Assembly (NCBI RefSeq): GCF_014207355.1
Contig: NZ_JACHEF010000002.1
Span: 620,001-684,000, forward strand
Reading direction: 5' to 3'
Length of the DNA: 64,000 nt
Source: Mesorhizobium sangaii
GTDB taxonomy: Bacteria; Pseudomonadota; Alphaproteobacteria; Rhizobiales; Rhizobiaceae
Part shown: one piece after another, positions 60,669-64,000 of the stretch
How positions within the stretch are numbered: position 1 is the first letter of the stretch
How the letters are laid out: each line of letters starts with the position of its first letter
Program-made: the position numbers and the translations under genes
Notes under the pieces: generated by a model
The model's database searches: none
What the model was told of the DNA's origin: nothing
What the model saw: the letters and a program-made list of their open reading frames with translations, nothing else

Positions 60669-62837
60669 ATGACCGATCGCATCGAGATCGCCGGATTGCG
60701 GATTGCCCGCGAGCTGCATGATTTTGTGGCTGGCGAGGCGCTGCCCGGCACTGGCATCGAAGCGGCCGGCTTCTGGAACGGCTTCTCGGCCATCGTCCAT
60801 GATCTGGCACCGAAGAACTGGGCGCTGCTGGCAAAACGCGACGCCATGCAGGAGAAGCTCGACGGCTGGTATCGCGACCATGGCGGGCCCATCGACCCGG
60901 AGGCCTACAAGACCTTCCTGAAGGAGATCGGCTATCTCGTCCCCGAGGGGCCGGCCTTCAGCGTGTCGACCGAAAATGTCGACCCGGAAATCGCAGTCGT
61001 TGCCGGCCCGCAACTGGTGGTGCCGGTGATGAATGCCCGCTACGCCCTCAACGCCGCCAATGCGCGCTGGGGTTCGCTCTATGACGCGCTCTACGGCACC
61101 GACGCCATTCCCGAAACCGGCGGTGCAGCGAAGGGCAAGGGCTTCAACCCGGCGCGCGGCGCCAGGGTCGTCGCCTGGGCTAAGGACTTCCTCGACCAGT
61201 CGGTGCCGCTCACCTCGGGCAAGTGGGCGGGCGTCAACGGGCTTTCGTTTGTCAACGGCGTGCTGCGGCTGGGCGAGGGTGCCGGTGTCACGACACTCGC
61301 CAATATCAAGCAATTCGCGGGCTATCGCGGCGATGCCGCCAATCCGGATGCCGTGCTCCTGGTCAGGAACGGCCTGCACATCGAGATCGTCATCGACCGC
61401 AACAACCAGATCGGCAGGACCGATCCGGCGGGGATCGCCGATGTCATCCTGGAATCGGCGCTGACCACCATCCAGGATTGCGAGGATTCGGTCGCGGCGG
61501 TGGATGCTGAGGACAAGGTCGTCGTCTACCGCAACTGGCTCGGCCTGATGAAGGGCGATCTGGCCGAAGAGATCACCAAGGGCGGCAAGAGTTTTGTCCG
61601 CAAGCTCAACCCCGACCGCGCCTACACCGCGCCCGCCGGCGGCACGCTGACAGTGCCAGGCCGCTCGCTGATGCTGGTCCGGAATGTCGGCCATCTGATG
61701 ACCAATCCGGCGATCCTTGATCGCGACGGCAACGAGGTGCCCGAAGGCATCATGGATGCGGCGATGACGGCGCTGATCGCGCTGCACGATGTCGGGCCAA
61801 ACGGCCGCCGCGCCAACTCCCGCGCCGGCTCGATGTATGTCGTAAAGCCCAAGATGCACGGGCCGGAGGAAGTCGCCTTCGCCGTCGAGATCTTCGACCG
61901 CGTCGAAGCTCTGCTCGGCATGCCGAAGAACACCATCAAGATGGGCATCATGGACGAGGAGCGGCGCACGACCGTCAACCTCAAGGAGGCGATCCGCGCC
62001 GCCAGGGAACGCGTTGTGTTCATCAACACCGGCTTCCTCGACCGCACCGGCGACGAGATCCACACCTCGATGGAAGCCGGCCCGATGATCCGCAAGGGCG
62101 ACATGAAGCAAGCCGCCTGGATCTCCGCCTACGAGGCCTGGAATGTCGACACCGGGCTCGAATGCGGGCTAGCCGGCCATGCCCAGATCGGCAAGGGCAT
62201 GTGGGCGATGCCGGATTTGATGGCGGCGATGCTGGAACAGAAGATCGCCCACCCCAAGGCCGGCGCCAACACCGCCTGGGTGCCATCGCCGACGGCGGCC
62301 ACGCTGCATGCCACGCACTACCACAAGGTCGATGTCCACGCCGTGCAGGCGGCGCTGAAGAACCGGCCCAAGGCCAAGCTCGACGATATCCTGTCGGTGC
62401 CGGTGGCGGTGCGCCCGAACTGGACTCCCGACGAGATCCAGCGCGAGCTCGACAACAACGCGCAGGGCATTCTGGGCTATGTCGTGCGCTGGATCGACCA
62501 GGGCGTCGGCTGTTCGAAAGTGCCCGATATCAACGACGTCGGCCTGATGGAGGATCGCGCCACGCTGCGCATCTCCTCGCAGCACATCGCCAACTGGCTG
62601 CACTACGACGTTTGCTCGCGCATCCAGGTGATGGATTCCCTGCGGCGCATGGCAGCTATCGTCGACCTGCAGAATGTCGGCGACCCGCTCTACCGCCCGA
62701 TGGCGGCCGACTTCGACAGCTCCATCGCCTTCCAGGCCGCCTGCGACCTGGTGTTCAAGGGCCGCATCCAGCCCAACGGCTACACCGAGCCGGTGCTGCA
62801 CGCCCGGCGGCTCGAGCTGAAAGCCAGGCAGGGGTAG
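60669..62837 (+). CDS. glcB: malate synthase G
   Basis: The 722-residue single-chain enzyme joins glyoxylate and acetyl-CoA to malate in the glyoxylate cycle. It has [49 protein letters not shown] and [18 protein letters not shown] with the catalytic region, and [17 protein letters not shown] [20 protein letters not shown] near the end. Length is standard for the G isoform. ATG 60669 follows GGAGAAG. Confidence 0.93.
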   Translation: MTDRIEIAGLRIARELHDFVAGEALPGTGIEAAGFWNGFSAIVHDLAPKNWALLAKRDAMQEKLDGWYRDHGGPIDPEAYKTFLKEIGYLVPEGPAFSVSTENVDPEIAVVAGPQLVVPVMNARYALNAANARWGSLYDALYGTDAIPETGGAAKGKGFNPARGARVVAWAKDFLDQSVPLTSGKWAGVNGLSFVNGVLRLGEGAGVTTLANIKQFAGYRGDAANPDAVLLVRNGLHIEIVIDRNNQIGRTDPAGIADVILESALTTIQDCEDSVAAVDAEDKVVVYRNWLGLMKGDLAEEITKGGKSFVRKLNPDRAYTAPAGGTLTVPGRSLMLVRNVGHLMTNPAILDRDGNEVPEGIMDAAMTALIALHDVGPNGRRANSRAGSMYVVKPKMHGPEEVAFAVEIFDRVEALLGMPKNTIKMGIMDEERRTTVNLKEAIRAARERVVFINTGFLDRTGDEIHTSMEAGPMIRKGDMKQAAWISAYEAWNVDTGLECGLAGHAQIGKGMWAMPDLMAAMLEQKIAHPKAGANTAWVPSPTAATLHATHYHKVDVHAVQAALKNRPKAKLDDILSVPVAVRPNWTPDEIQRELDNNAQGILGYVVRWIDQGVGCSKVPDINDVGLMEDRATLRISSQHIANWLHYDVCSRIQVMDSLRRMAAIVDLQNVGDPLYRPMAADFDSSIAFQAACDLVFKGRIQPNGYTEPVLHARRLELKARQG

Positions 62838-62911
62838 CTTGAAACGACCATGGGACCGTGGATATTTCGCCAGGATGGCGTCGACGGTGGTCCCAAAACG
62901 GCGTCCGAGAC

Positions 62912-64000
62912 TCACGCCGCCTGCGCCACGCGCTCCGAACTCATGCGGTAGGAAATCGCCTCGGCCAGGTGGATGCGGCCGACGGTTTCGCTGGCGTCGA
63001 GATCGGCCAGTGTGCGCGCCACCTTCAGCACGCGATGATAGGCCCGCGCGGAAAAGCCGAGCTTTTCGCTGGCGTCCTTGAGCAGCGACAGGGCGGCGGC
63101 ATCCGGCATGGCGATCTCCTCGATGACCGCCGGCGCGCAATGCGCGTTGGTGGTGGCGCTGACGCCGAGCCGTTCGAAACGCTCGCGCTGGATGGTGCGG
63201 GCGCGCGCCACCCGCAGCGCCACGGAGGCACTCTTCTCCGCCCGGTCGGGGCGGATCAGGTCGCTGGCCGAGACCGCCGGCACCTCGATCCTGAGATCGA
63301 TGCGATCGAGCAGCGGACCCGAGATGCGCGCCTGGTAATCGGTGCGGCAACGCTCGCCGCGCAGACAGCGATAGCCCGGTTCGCCGGCCATGCCGCAACG
63401 GCAAGGGTTCATCGCCGCGACCAGCTGGATGCGCGCCGGATAGGTGACGCGATGGTTGGCGCGCGCGATCATGCAGTCGCCGGTCTCGAGCGGCTGGCGC
63501 AGCGCGTCCAGCGTTTGCGGCGTGAATTCGGGAAACTCGTCGAGGAACAGCACGCCGTGATGGGCGAGCGACACTTCGCCCGGCCGGGCGCGGATGCCGC
63601 CGCCGACCATCGCCGCCATCGAGGCCGAATGGTGCGGCGCGCGGAACGGCCGCCGGTCGGTCAGTTTGCCTTCGCCGATTTCTCCCGCCACCGAGGCGAT
63701 CATCGAGACTTCCAGAAGCTCCTTAGGCGCCAGCGGCGGCAGGATCGACGGCAGCCGCTGCGCCAGCATCGACTTGCCCGATCCCGGCGGCCCGATCATC
63801 AAAAGGTTGTGCCCGCCGGCGGCCGCCACTTCCAACGCCCGCTTGGCGGTCTCCTGGCCCTTGATGTCGGCAAGGTCGGGCAGGTCGCGCGCCGAGGCGT
63901 GGATGCCGGCTTCGGGGCGCGACAGGACCTGCGTGCCGCGGAAATGATTGGCGATCGCAATCAGGCTGCGTGGCGCCAGAATGTCGAAATCCTTGCCGGC
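62912..64000 (-). CDS. YifB/ComM-like Mg-chelatase-type AAA ATPase (5' end outside window)
   Basis: The visible 362 residues are the C-terminal two-thirds. Walker A NLLMIGPPGSGKSMLAQRLP, Walker B GVLFLDEFPEF, arginine-finger GDCMIARANHRVTYPARIQL and the Cys-rich CRCGMAGEPGYRCLRGERC mark the family. The frame is open to base 64000, with DIKGQETAKRALEVAAAGGH near 63880, so the gene begins beyond the window; the TTG at 63835 is not the start. ComM in other bacteria is a helicase that promotes recombination branch migration. It is convergent with glcB. Confidence 0.9.
   Translation of the reverse strand, partial: AGKDFDILAPRSLIAIANHFRGTQVLSRPEAGIHASARDLPDLADIKGQETAKRALEVAAAGGHNLLMIGPPGSGKSMLAQRLPSILPPLAPKELLEVSMIASVAGEIGEGKLTDRRPFRAPHHSASMAAMVGGGIRARPGEVSLAHHGVLFLDEFPEFTPQTLDALRQPLETGDCMIARANHRVTYPARIQLVAAMNPCRCGMAGEPGYRCLRGERCRTDYQARISGPLLDRIDLRIEVPAVSASDLIRPDRAEKSASVALRVARARTIQRERFERLGVSATTNAHCAPAVIEEIAMPDAAALSLLKDASEKLGFSARAYHRVLKVARTLADLDASETVGRIHLAEAISYRMSSERVAQAA

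Noticed and set aside
58964..60892. 642-codon minus-strand frame
   Set aside because: Antisense to the hydantoinase gene and across a repeat; no recognisable protein.
60600..62111. 503-codon minus-strand frame
   Set aside because: Antisense shadow of malate synthase G.

Overview
The window looks like chromosomal DNA of a high-GC alphaproteobacterium of the order Hyphomicrobiales (Rhizobiales), most likely Mesorhizobium or a close relative. The grounds are recognition rather than a search: hrcA divergent from rph and followed by rdgB-hemW, an iron exporter mbfA behind a textbook Irr box, GGAAC-N16-CGTT promoters of the type used by the alphaproteobacterial general-stress sigma factor EcfG/RpoE2, and several families of short palindromic intergenic repeats. 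No transposase, integrase, phage gene or CRISPR array was seen. Most of the window is ordinary, densely packed core and accessory metabolism.

Layout. 0-6 kb: phosphotransferase, M20 peptidase, VOC protein, drug/metabolite exporter, 3-methyladenine glycosylase, NTF2-like protein, and a secreted SMP-30-like propeller divergent from its probable XRE-type regulator, with a palindromic operator between them. 7-11 kb: a decayed dienelactone hydrolase, a membrane class III cyclase split by an in-frame TGA, a YiiX-like hydrolase and a CYTH-CHAD pair. 11-15 kb: TetR-type regulator with a 26-bp palindrome, then HlyD adaptor, ABC ATPase and permease. 15-19.5 kb: threonine dehydratase-like enzyme, mbfA, two small dimeric-barrel proteins, a DUF1127 protein and an ArsR-type regulator. 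19.5-23 kb: NHEJ pair ku-ligD with an EcfG promoter. 23.6-30 kb: DCC protein, an ECF42-type sigma factor with its YCII/DGPF partner, GST, cysK, LysE exporter, PQQ/sorbosone dehydrogenase-like enzyme with an EcfG promoter.

30-38 kb: hrcA / rph-VOC-rdgB-hemW, a tyrosine-phosphatase-like protein, two small charged proteins, rsmI-yraN, uppP. 38-47 kb: GST-queG-SDR, murein endopeptidase, glucokinase, fused ABC exporter-dapB, gpmA and tRNA-Leu(CAG). 47-51 kb: a cNMP-binding/thioredoxin-reductase-like gene broken by a frameshift followed by a UBP zinc finger gene, and a PAP2 phosphatase broken by an in-frame TAA, among small membrane proteins. 51-58 kb: a BTAD/TPR regulator divergent from a cysteine-synthase-like enzyme plus a PLP decarboxylase, then two tandem secreted six-cysteine proteins and a triple Fe-S (CDGSH) protein. 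58-64 kb: hydantoinase/oxoprolinase, malate synthase G, and a YifB-type AAA protein cut by the window end.

The most unusual material is (i) the divergent BTAD-regulator / cysteine-synthase-paralogue / PLP-decarboxylase unit, which looks like an uncharacterised beta-substituted-alanine-to-amine pathway, (ii) the tandem six-cysteine secreted family next to the CDGSH protein, (iii) a roughly 130-bp repeat present three times within 4 kb, each copy directly after a stop codon in the same orientation, (iv) four EcfG-like promoters, and (v) three otherwise intact genes each inactivated by a single lesion. All product names come from reading the proteins by eye; no database search was run.
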